From Chitinophagales bacterium (GTDB taxonomy: Bacteria; Bacteroidota; Bacteroidia; Chitinophagales; UBA2359): DNA of 5,853 bases. A program made the translations under genes and the position numbers. The stretch spans positions 1 through 5,853 of the forward strand of contig JAHDDA010000176.1 of NCBI GenBank assembly GCA_020629595.1. The letters are read 5' to 3'. Of this stretch, positions 1-5,853 are shown piece after piece. The notes below the pieces were generated by a model. It searched no databases, had not been told where the DNA came from, and saw only the letters and a list, made by a program, of their open reading frames with translations. Within the stretch, counting starts at the first letter, position 1, and every line of letters starts with the position of its first letter.

Positions 1-956
1 TTTGGTGTATCATTACAATCACAAGTATCTATTGTTACTTCAAAGTCTAAAGTGGTATCTTCATTACATTCGTTGGTTAAGGTTAGTGTGTAAGTGGTAT
101 TGGTTGTGGGTACTGCGGTAGGGTTAAAACTTGTAGGATCAAGTAAATCTGTTGTAGGACTCCAAGCAAAAGTATAATAAGCCGAAGACTGTAAGGGATT
201 CAACTTTGTACTATCACCAACACAAATAGCTATTTCACTTATGGGTTCTAAAGTAGGTGGAATTAACATACAAACATTATGCACATTATTACAACCACCG
301 GTTGCCGAAGTAAAACCCCAGTACATTAAACTTGCAAAGCCAAAAATACTTTGTACATCAATTGTTTGAGTAAGTCTCAATTCGCAATCAAAATAAACCT
401 CCATAGTTGAGCTTGGAGCATCCCACACAATTTTCACAAAATGCTCATCACAATCTTCAATATTATTACTTGTAACACTTGCCTGAATTGGTCCAGCTAA
501 AGTATTGGCAGTATTATGGTTTACATCTCCGTTAGAAGTTATGGCAATATGGTCAAAGGAAGGATCATCTAAACTTGTATTTTGAAAAGTATCAAATTCA
601 ATTCCAATTGAAGGCGAAATACCACCATAACCAATGCCCAGTCCTGTTCCACCCTCTTCGGTGGTTAAAGGTTGTAAAACAAATACAATTCCATCAGCTC
701 CATCTCCATCAAAACAGCCATTTCCAGTAGCACATCCTAAATACAAGTTAGCTTCAATAATGAATGAATTATCTAAATCTACTTGATTTTCACTCCAAAT
801 TGAACCTGCTACATCGTTTACTGCTGGTGTTATTTGGTAACAAATACCATTACCTAAATCAGTAGCACTACCTACCAAATTAAAGTTTAGTAGATCTTCT
901 TGAGCAATACAGTTAAATTGTATTATAAATAGTAAAGCTGTTAATATTCGCATCAT
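1..956 (-). CDS. Secreted L-type (legume-like) lectin domain protein, 5' part only
   Basis: I translated this by hand from an open frame that leaves the left edge: 318 residues are visible and the C-terminus is missing. It opens with two adjacent ATG codons (956-954 and 953-951), and either could be the start. Residues 1-18 form a signal peptide with probable cleavage at CIA|Q, so the protein is exported. Residues about 20-232 match the legume-lectin fold: ADGIVFVLQ (87-95), then IEFDTFQN (119-126) followed by DDPSFDHIAI (130-139), the usual Ca/Mn-binding stretch with D122, N126 and D131. VKIVWD (174-179) and GFASLMYWGFTSATGG (206-221) follow. Residues about 233-310 look like a PKD/SprB-type Ig-like repeat (CVGDS, FAWSP, YTLTLTN). 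Such proteins usually bind carbohydrate at the cell surface. In Bacteroidota they often end in a type IX secretion or gliding-type C-terminal domain, which cannot be checked here. The sugar specificity is unknown. Confidence 0.88.
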   Translation of the reverse strand, partial: MMRILTALLFIIQFNCIAQEDLLNFNLVGSATDLGNGICYQITPAVNDVAGSIWSENQVDLDNSFIIEANLYLGCATGNGCFDGDGADGIVFVLQPLTTEEGGTGLGIGYGGISPSIGIEFDTFQNTSLDDPSFDHIAITSNGDVNHNTANTLAGPIQASVTSNNIEDCDEHFVKIVWDAPSSTMEVYFDCELRLTQTIDVQSIFGFASLMYWGFTSATGGCNNVHNVCMLIPPTLEPISEIAICVGDSTKLNPLQSSAYYTFAWSPTTDLLDPTSFNPTAVPTTNTTYTLTLTNECNEDTTLDFEVTIDTCDCNDTP

Positions 957-964
957 TAATTTTT

Positions 965-972
965 GTAAGATA
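965..972 (-). promoter_or_regulatory. Possible Bacteroidota -7 element of the lectin gene
   Basis: The minus strand reads TATCTTAC, ending 8 bases before the first ATG at 956. It resembles the Bacteroidota -7 consensus TAnnTTTG but misses two of the last positions, and I see no clear TTG at the expected -33 distance. If real, the transcript would be almost leaderless. This is a weak call. Confidence 0.2.
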
Positions 973-1053
973 CAATATTTGCATAAAATTAATGAAATAG
1001 GTTTTAAAATTATTCTGAACACTATTGAAATCAAGCACTTGTTTATCCTACGT

Positions 1054-1061
1054 TACTTTTG
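1054..1061 (+). promoter_or_regulatory. Exact TAnnTTTG (-7-like) motif facing right
   Basis: The sequence TACTTTTG matches the Bacteroidota -7 consensus exactly and points toward the ATG at 1088 and the broken gene downstream. The nearest upstream TTG triplets are at 1039-1041 (spacer 12) and 1025-1027 (spacer 26), so neither fits the usual spacing well. It may be the old promoter of the decayed gene, or chance in AT-rich DNA. Confidence 0.22.
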
Positions 1062-1198
1062 TTATCTGTAAAAGATAGTGGATTAAAATGATTGATTTTC
1101 AATTTCCGTTGCACTTTGCGTGTGAATCTGAGACACAATGGCAATCAGCAAATCTTAGCTCTTAGTAAACTGGAAATCATACAAAATCACACACTACC

Positions 1199-1321
1199 TA
1201 TTATTTAGCCGATAATTCAAAAATTAAACGAGAGTTGGGAATAACTTTTTGACCATTACAAGAAACAATGGAAGATGCGTTTCAGATTTTCATTGATAAA
1301 GGCATTTTAAAAGCGAAATAA
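1199..1321 (+). pseudogene. 3' remnant of an NAD-dependent epimerase/dehydratase-like (extended SDR) gene
   Basis: This frame reads YYLADNSKIKRELGITF, then a TGA stop (1250-1252), then PLQETMEDAF and on to a terminal TAA at 1319-1321 after GILKAK. The pattern DNSK-K-RELG, followed about ten residues later by PLEET-DT and a final helix, is the usual C-terminal end of dihydroflavonol-reductase-like and other extended short-chain dehydrogenases. There the residue at the TGA is commonly Arg, so a single AGA/CGA-to-TGA change would explain the break. Upstream in the same frame I find stops at 1163-1168 and no recognisable Rossmann-fold sequence. The nucleotide-binding N-terminal part, normally some 270 residues, is therefore missing. 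The family assignment rests on about 38 residues read by eye. The remnant cannot encode a working enzyme. Confidence 0.6.
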
Positions 1322-1472
1322 TGTATTATGAATTTTACAGAATATCGTTTTTAGTTAAATTGAAAAATTAAGAGTTAGAAAAAATAATTTTCACAATTTA
1401 TCTCATTATAAAGTCGTTTAACTAATCGTCTGTTAAATTTTGAACGTACAATTTACTCATCAAATATAAAAA

Positions 1473-2093
1473 ATGACTTTCCTAAAACCTTTAAAACTAC
1501 CTACATTAGTTTTCATAATAGTTCTTATAAATATATTAATCTATTTCAGAGCAAATTCGTTTGAGCCACTTGATAGACTTTTTGCAGAATGTGCAAGAAA
1601 CTCAGGAAGGGTTTCTGCAGGTATTAACTTAATAATTTTATGGATACTTGGATACTTTGGCTTAAAATCAATTTTTTCTGATAAGAATCAAAAAGAACTT
1701 TTACTTAAATTAATGATAATGTTTGCTGTAAATCATTTAATTCATTTCTTTTTTGTTACTCAAAATTTTGAGATACATACAATGCAATTAGATGTTTTCA
1801 CAAATCTACACGGCTTTATAATTTACCTATCAATTATTTGTGTTCCCATATTTATTTATTATTTTAAAACGTTAAATAGAATAAAATATCTTATCATTAT
1901 CATCCATTTTTTTAATGTCACGTATATGATTGCCGACACATTTTATAAGAGATATAAGCCTGAAGATCCTGCTTATCTTCATAGAATCGGTATTTTGATA
2001 ATGATTTCTGCCTTATTATATGTATTATACAGAACATTTATGGATAACTATTCTCCAAAAATAAATAGTTTAAATAAAATAAAAAATAGATAA
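1473..2093 (+). CDS. Unrecognised multi-pass membrane protein, 206 residues
   Basis: I do not recognise the family. The protein has about six hydrophobic segments, at residues 10-26, 49-68, 76-95, 113-131, 138-156 and 171-188. Lysines and arginines at the N-terminus, in the loops near 69-75 and 132-138 and at the C-terminus suggest both ends face the cytoplasm. The first outer loop contains a CARNSGR stretch (40-46). The last outer loop holds RYKPEDPAYLHRIG (160-173), the most family-like signature in the protein. Histidines lie in or beside membrane segments (H88, H91, H113, H145, H170), but nothing shows they bind a cofactor. The ATG at 1473 is the only reasonable start, since the next Met is residue 81; no Shine-Dalgarno precedes it, as is normal for Bacteroidota. 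It stands alone, divergent from the lectin gene and convergent with the metallopeptidase gene, so no operon partner hints at its role. Confidence 0.8.
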   Translation: MTFLKPLKLPTLVFIIVLINILIYFRANSFEPLDRLFAECARNSGRVSAGINLIILWILGYFGLKSIFSDKNQKELLLKLMIMFAVNHLIHFFFVTQNFEIHTMQLDVFTNLHGFIIYLSIICVPIFIYYFKTLNRIKYLIIIIHFFNVTYMIADTFYKRYKPEDPAYLHRIGILIMISALLYVLYRTFMDNYSPKINSLNKIKNR

Positions 2094-2150
2094 TTTTTAC
2101 AGAACACTGTAGTAATTGGGTAAAAAAGAGAAGTAACACAAGGTTGAATA

Positions 2151-2316
2151 ATGATGGAAATTATTAGCTATTATTCTGAAAATCCATTTCAAAGAGTGGC
2201 AAACGACATTCCTATGATGTCTTTGTGCTAGGTTATTGAAAATTGACTTTCGAGAAATGTTAGAAGAAACTGACTTACCTCCTAAAGTTGAAGCTAAAGA
2301 TGATATTTTGATATAG
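2151..2316 (+). pseudogene. Possible frameshifted remnant of an unidentified gene
   Basis: Two short open stretches on the plus strand overlap slightly in different frames. The first runs from the ATG at 2151 to the TAG at 2229-2231 and reads MMEIISYYSENPFQRVANDIP and a few more residues. The second is open from 2218 to the TAG at 2314-2316 and includes ARLLKIDFREMLEETDLPPKV. Both have protein-like composition and could be one reading frame broken near 2215-2230. I cannot name the family. LEETDLPPKV faintly recalls the ALEESDLP-V segment of small nucleotidyltransferases, but the following residues do not fit that family well. Its position between two convergent genes, where no gene is otherwise expected, favours a decayed fragment. 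Chance open frames remain possible. Confidence 0.3.
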
Positions 2317-2319
2317 GTT

Positions 2320-2372
2320 TTACGGTAACTGAATACTCAACTCCCCAACCTTACTTCTATTTACCGTCCAAA
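2320..2372 (-). repeat. Copy 1 of a 53-bp repeat encoding a shared C-terminus
   Basis: These are the last codons and stop of the metallopeptidase gene, encoding WTVNRSKVGELSIQLP. The stretch matches 5801-5853 at 48 of 53 positions, in the same orientation. All five differences lie in the last 22 bases before the end of the gene; the 31 bases upstream of those are identical. Confidence 0.9.
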
Positions 2373-5300
2373 AGTTATAGTCCAAATTATTAACCACTCC
2401 ATTCAAATCAGCATCGAAATGCTGATAGGTATTTACCAAAGCTGAATTGGATGTCCAAAGATTAAAATCTTGATTATTAATAATACCATTGTTATCGTAA
2501 TCGCCAGCATGCAAACCAAAGTTAGCACCTATTTGCTTGGTTTGTTCAAAACCCTCAGCTTGTTGCGAAGTGGTAAAATCTATAAAAACTTGATTTCCAG
2601 AGAAAAAAGCCGATGTACTTAAAATACCTAAATGTCCCTTGTGATAAACCGCAAAACGATAACTATTATTTGCTTTAAGATTAACAAAATTTACGCCTGC
2701 GTTTCCGTTTGTATTCATTAAAGTTCCATCTTTCAGAATAAAACAAGCTCTACTTTCTACAACCGTTTCCCAATTTGAAGCATCACGAGCTTGTATTAAA
2801 ACCCAATCAACAATATCATTACTTGGAATAACTGAAACTCTTTCTGTTCCAGTATAATTATATGGTGCAACATTAAATGGTTGTTCCAAAGGAATTAAAT
2901 TAGTTGAATTTAGCGAAGTGGTCATTTGATTTGAAGCACTATCGTAAGGTCCTTCTAAAAATAGTTTTACTTGTACACTTGTATAATCTGGGAAATAAGT
3001 AGCAATTAAAAAATCTAATTGGTTAGTCATTGCATTAGCGTAGCCATCGGTTTCATAATTGGCTAAAGCATAATTGTATCTATCATAATGAACTGGGTCT
3101 TTTTTAGGAAAATTTTGATTATACCAAACTTGAAATTCTGCTTGATTTTGTGGCACTAAATCACGATATTCTAATAGCTTACATAATAATTGTGGACTTC
3201 TGGGCAATGTCTCCAATTCGGCTTGTAAACTTGCCGAAGGAACTAAACCCCAAAAATGCATTAGTGGTGCCATATTTACATTCATTCCATAAGAAGCTCC
3301 TCTAATCATATTATCTGGGTTTGCTTCCAACCAATTATTAGAATTTGGCGTGGTACTCCAATTATCATAAAAATATTTATTCATTTCCCTTACCGATTCC
3401 CAACCAAAACATTCAGCCATTTCTATATATTTGGCAAAACTTCTGTGCTGATAACGTAGCTCATCGCAAACATAATCTTCCATAGTTGGATCGCAATCCA
3501 TACTATCTCCATTTCTAAAGTTTTCTGCTATCATCCAATCAATAGTGGCTTCATCCATTGTGTGTTTTTCGCCCGAAGAATATTTAAAAGCCGAATCCAT
3601 TGGTAAATTATACAAAGCGTTATAAGTATGAACCGCCAACAAATGCACAATACTTTCTACTTCTGTATTTAAAGTAGGGTGAAAAACTGCGTGTCCCATT
3701 TCGTGAAATAAAACCTCAAGTCCACTATCGTAAAAAGTAGGATGATTAATATAAGTGGGTAAGAATGGATCGTATTCGGCAGGCTCAAAAGGAGCATCGT
3801 AATGTCCAATTATCTGCGGATAACCAGTTCCAAATGCACCAGAAGGCAAACGAGAATCGACAGCAAAATACTCTGCACGTGGTCTATCTACAGGTCGTCC
3901 TCCAATATAACGAACACCTGCCATTATATCATTCCATTGTTGCATTAAATCTGCGGGGTCTGTAACAGTACTCTCTACGTGTGCTAAAGGTAAAGTCATC
4001 ATATATTTTTCCGATTCTAAATCAACCCATTCAACATAATGGTTATTCATATCTGTATTCCATTCGTTTATTGGCGTTTCTCTACCTTCTAAATATGAAA
4101 AGTATGGCGATTTTACTCCCCCACTTATGCTAATATTAAACCAATTATGGTTTGAACCTTCAGGAATTTTTATGTAAATACCACCACCAAATGGGCTCAA
4201 AATTTGGGTACTTGTGCTGTTTAATTCATAAGTTTTTGAAATGCGAACAAAACGGTTGATTTCCCCTACAAAACTCATATCTTCATCTTGTGCACCTATC
4301 ATTGCTTTTAAGCCTAGACCTGCTAAACTTGGCGGAATATTTATGGTTACAATTTCGCCTGGAGGAGCATAATAACCTGTTGGTCGTTTGGCATCGGATA
4401 AATCTGCGACAACACGTGCTGCAGGCATATAGTTATATGTTCCATTTATTTCTACATTGGCATTACTACTTCTTGGTGCTGTTGGTGAAACAGGACCAGG
4501 AAAAATAGTAGAGGCTTCATATACTATACCTTCCAACATACTAAAATTATTAGCGGTATATTCAGTATCGAACATAGATTGTTGTAAAAAATACAACAAC
4601 TGTGATTCGGGTTCCATTGTAATGGGTAACACTGGCGTTCTATCGGCAAATAATGGAGGATAATTAGCTTCGTAATTACTTATATACTCAAATATTTCAG
4701 TAGAAGCCGCATTAAAATTTCCATCATAATTAAACAAAATAGTGGTAAGAAAACTTGTCCTACTTGCTAATGAAAGTGAGTTTGAACCATTAACATGAGC
4801 CGTCATTGCTTGTAAAGCTGTTTGTAGGGCGGTTATATTGCCTGTTTGTTTGGGAGAATAAATTTTTACATCATCAATTGCCAAGGTGGTGGTAAAAATA
4901 TTATCTTCAAATTCTATGAAACTTTCTTGCCCAAAACGCCAACCAAAGTACCAAGGATTATTTTTAATGTGGGCTTTAATCAAATCCCAATCATAAAAAT
5001 CATTGAGAATTACATTAGTATATTTTCCATTAACCAAAGCTGTTAAAAGCAGGTTTTCTAAATCAATGATTAACCTTAAATTTACTTCTTCACCAGCTAA
5101 AAAATCTCCAAGATAAACTTCATCATGCCCTATATGGTTGGGGACTCCTTGCTCAAAACCTCCATCGGCATAAGAAAATATCATAGAATAATTTTCTTCA
5201 TCGCTAAATAAATCATGACGAGTATGAATATTAAAACCAGTATCATTAGAACCTGTTTGGCAGTTAACTATATCCTTTTTACCCTCTCCTGAACCAAGAT

Positions 5301-5619
5301 CTGTGATTGTAAAAGTCATTTCAATTTCAATATTTTTACTAGTATCAATTTCAGACCAAAAAGAATTGGCAATTTGCAAACCCTGAATGGTATCTAAAAC
5401 AATTTGTGTATTTCCACTTGCACTAGAATTGTAGGTTGGTGACATTGCGGTAGGTAAACCCAATTCTATCAAACTACAGTCGTGGTTATTAATTTGATCT
5501 TGTGTATTATTATCAAAGTTGAAATGAAGTATTTGAGCATTGGCAATTTCAAAGAAAAATAGCAAACAGTAAGTTAGACTTAATATTAAAGGAGCAATAG
5601 AAAATTTAATAGCTTTCAT
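2320..5619 (-). CDS. Secreted M60-like (enhancin-type) zinc metallopeptidase with ConA-like and dockerin-like domains
   Basis: This 1099-residue protein probably cleaves glycoproteins outside the cell. Residues 1-29 form a signal peptide (likely cut ANA|Q). Residues about 30-257 are a ConA/LamG-like beta domain ending in LAIDDVKIYSP. Residues about 261-405 are a helical linker I cannot assign. The M60-like region spans about 410-800, with PTGYYAPPGE (413-422), SPFGGGIYI (475-483), NISISG (495-500) and the zinc site HEMGH at 639-643. H639 and H643 are zinc ligands, E640 is the catalytic base and E653 is the likely third ligand (HExGHx9E). Residues about 870-1020 form a beta-rich module seen in many Bacteroidota surface proteins (VKLFLEGPYD 884-893, DWVLIQARD 938-946). 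Residues 1039-1099 carry two dockerin-like calcium loops. All key catalytic residues are present. The ATG at 5617-5619 directly starts the signal peptide. No clear promoter or terminator is visible. Substrate specificity is inferred only from the family. Confidence 0.92.
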   Translation of the reverse strand: MKAIKFSIAPLILSLTYCLLFFFEIANAQILHFNFDNNTQDQINNHDCSLIELGLPTAMSPTYNSSASGNTQIVLDTIQGLQIANSFWSEIDTSKNIEIEMTFTITDLGSGEGKKDIVNCQTGSNDTGFNIHTRHDLFSDEENYSMIFSYADGGFEQGVPNHIGHDEVYLGDFLAGEEVNLRLIIDLENLLLTALVNGKYTNVILNDFYDWDLIKAHIKNNPWYFGWRFGQESFIEFEDNIFTTTLAIDDVKIYSPKQTGNITALQTALQAMTAHVNGSNSLSLASRTSFLTTILFNYDGNFNAASTEIFEYISNYEANYPPLFADRTPVLPITMEPESQLLYFLQQSMFDTEYTANNFSMLEGIVYEASTIFPGPVSPTAPRSSNANVEINGTYNYMPAARVVADLSDAKRPTGYYAPPGEIVTINIPPSLAGLGLKAMIGAQDEDMSFVGEINRFVRISKTYELNSTSTQILSPFGGGIYIKIPEGSNHNWFNISISGGVKSPYFSYLEGRETPINEWNTDMNNHYVEWVDLESEKYMMTLPLAHVESTVTDPADLMQQWNDIMAGVRYIGGRPVDRPRAEYFAVDSRLPSGAFGTGYPQIIGHYDAPFEPAEYDPFLPTYINHPTFYDSGLEVLFHEMGHAVFHPTLNTEVESIVHLLAVHTYNALYNLPMDSAFKYSSGEKHTMDEATIDWMIAENFRNGDSMDCDPTMEDYVCDELRYQHRSFAKYIEMAECFGWESVREMNKYFYDNWSTTPNSNNWLEANPDNMIRGASYGMNVNMAPLMHFWGLVPSASLQAELETLPRSPQLLCKLLEYRDLVPQNQAEFQVWYNQNFPKKDPVHYDRYNYALANYETDGYANAMTNQLDFLIATYFPDYTSVQVKLFLEGPYDSASNQMTTSLNSTNLIPLEQPFNVAPYNYTGTERVSVIPSNDIVDWVLIQARDASNWETVVESRACFILKDGTLMNTNGNAGVNFVNLKANNSYRFAVYHKGHLGILSTSAFFSGNQVFIDFTTSQQAEGFEQTKQIGANFGLHAGDYDNNGIINNQDFNLWTSNSALVNTYQHFDADLNGVVNNLDYNFWTVNRSKVGELSIQLP
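2323..2505 (-). other. Dockerin-like C-terminal domain with two EF-hand-type calcium loops
   Basis: Residues 1039-1099 of the metallopeptidase contain two 12-residue loops, DYDNNGIINNQD (1040-1051) and DADLNGVVNNLD (1069-1080), 29 residues apart. Each has D, D, N, N and D at loop positions 1, 3, 5, 9 and 12 with Gly at 6, the pattern of calcium-binding dockerin F-hands. Each is followed by a similar F/Y-N-x-W motif, so the two halves are internal repeats. Whether the domain binds a cohesin, as in clostridial cellulosomes, or only stabilises or sorts the protein cannot be told. No cohesin is visible in the window. Confidence 0.75.
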
Positions 5620-5800
5620 AAGGCATTTTTTATAGATGAAAGAATCGCTTTTTATAATTTTCTATAAATTTAGAAGTAAAATTTGTCTATTTTAACTACA
5701 AGTTATTACATTAATTAGCTTTTTGTTTACTTATTTTTATGCTTAAACCTAACACACACAGCATTTATGCAATTTAAAAATTAGCTTTCTAAAACAAAAA
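5620..5800. other. Intergenic spacer between two co-oriented genes
   Basis: These 181 AT-rich bases separate the stop of the rightmost gene from the start of the metallopeptidase gene and must hold the latter's promoter unless the two are co-transcribed. I find no exact TAnnTTTG on the minus strand. The only inverted repeat I noticed is the short gcat-tt-atgc at 5761-5770, too small and without a T-run to call a terminator. The spacing argues weakly against tight operon coupling. Confidence 0.5.
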
Positions 5801-5853
5801 TTACGGCAACTGCACACTCACGTCCCCAACCTTACTTCTATTTACCGTCCAAA
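5801..5853 (-). CDS. Extreme 3' end of a second gene with the same dockerin-like C-terminus
   Basis: Only the last 16 codons and the TAA stop (5801-5803) are in the window; the gene continues beyond the right edge. The residues WTVNRSKVGDVSVQLP line up without gaps with the metallopeptidase end WTVNRSKVGELSIQLP, differing by E/D, L/V and I/V only. The gene is therefore very probably another secreted protein with the same calcium-loop C-terminal domain, in tandem upstream of the metallopeptidase gene. Its catalytic or binding domains cannot be seen. It also forms copy 2 of the 53-bp repeat at 2320-2372. Confidence 0.8.
   Translation of the reverse strand, partial: WTVNRSKVGDVSVQLP

Larger units (their letters stand above)
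957..1472. other. Gap of 516 bases without an intact gene
   Basis: This lies between the divergent starts of the lectin gene and the 206-residue membrane-protein gene. It should hold both promoters. Its middle contains the tail of a broken dehydrogenase/epimerase-like gene, annotated separately. Just upstream in the same reading frame is a 25-codon open stretch from an ATG at 1088 to stops at 1163-1168. It translates to MIDFQFPLHFACESETQW and a few more residues, which I do not recognise. Positions 1322-1472 are very AT-rich with stops in all frames and no clear promoter match. No tRNA-like or CRISPR-like structure is visible. Confidence 0.6.

Noticed and set aside
1063..1077. Hairpin TATCT-gtaaa-AGATA
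   Set aside because: A five-pair AT-rich stem with no T-run is expected by chance in DNA of this composition.
1434..1442. TAAATTTTG as the -7 element of the membrane-protein gene
   Set aside because: It has one base too many between TA and TTTG to match TAnnTTTG, and no TTG is at a suitable -33 distance.
2097..2112. Inverted repeat TACAG-aaca-CTGTA just after the membrane-protein gene, as a terminator
   Set aside because: The stem is only five A/T-rich pairs and is followed by no T-run on either strand (GTAATTGGG on plus, AAAAATT on minus).
3765..5046. Four plus-strand open frames of 66-72 codons (3765-3965, 4290-4508, 4457-4663, 4846-5046)
   Set aside because: All lie antisense within the metallopeptidase coding region, whose translation shows clear domains and catalytic motifs. 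Their own translations are low-complexity or unlike known proteins.
5761..5770. Palindrome gcat-tt-atgc downstream of the rightmost gene
   Set aside because: Four-pair arms are too short to support an operator or terminator call.
1..5853. CRISPR array, tRNA, IS element or phage genes
   Set aside because: I saw no regularly spaced repeats, cloverleaf-like sequence, transposase motif or terminal inverted repeats on either strand; the only repeat is the shared C-terminal coding end.

Overview
The window looks like a piece of a Bacteroidota chromosome, probably from the Flavobacteriia/Saprospiria side of the phylum. The DNA is AT-rich (roughly a third G+C by eye) and its genes lack Shine-Dalgarno sequences. 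Both large proteins have Sec signal peptides. Their domains (legume-type lectin plus PKD/Ig-like repeat, M60 metallopeptidase, dockerin-like C-terminus) are typical of large secreted or surface proteins in this phylum. The lineage is an inference; there is no rRNA or housekeeping marker here.

Layout. Positions 1-956 (minus) hold the N-terminal 318 residues of a secreted L-type-lectin protein that runs off the left edge. Positions 957-1472 contain no intact gene, but do contain the 3' remnant of an extended short-chain dehydrogenase/NAD-dependent epimerase-like gene (about 1199-1321, plus) with an internal stop. Positions 1473-2093 (plus) encode an unrecognised 206-residue protein with about six membrane segments. 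Positions 2094-2319 carry small ORF fragments that look like another decayed gene. Positions 2320-5619 (minus) encode a 1099-residue secreted M60-like (enhancin-type) zinc metallopeptidase. It has an N-terminal ConA/LamG-like domain, a C-terminal beta-rich surface-protein module and two dockerin-like calcium loops. After a 181-bp gap, 5801-5853 (minus) is the last 16 codons and stop of another gene. Its C-terminus is nearly the same as that of the metallopeptidase (48 of 53 bases identical).

How they may work together. The lectin protein and the M60 peptidase are both exported and both belong to families that act on glycosylated targets: sugar binding for L-type lectins, glycoprotein or mucin cleavage for M60. 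The near-identical C-terminal ends of two neighbouring genes suggest a shared anchoring or sorting tail spread over a set of surface proteins. The small membrane protein lies between decayed fragments and has no visible functional link to them. The main points for a second look are the shared C-terminal tail and the gene remnants on either side of the membrane-protein gene.
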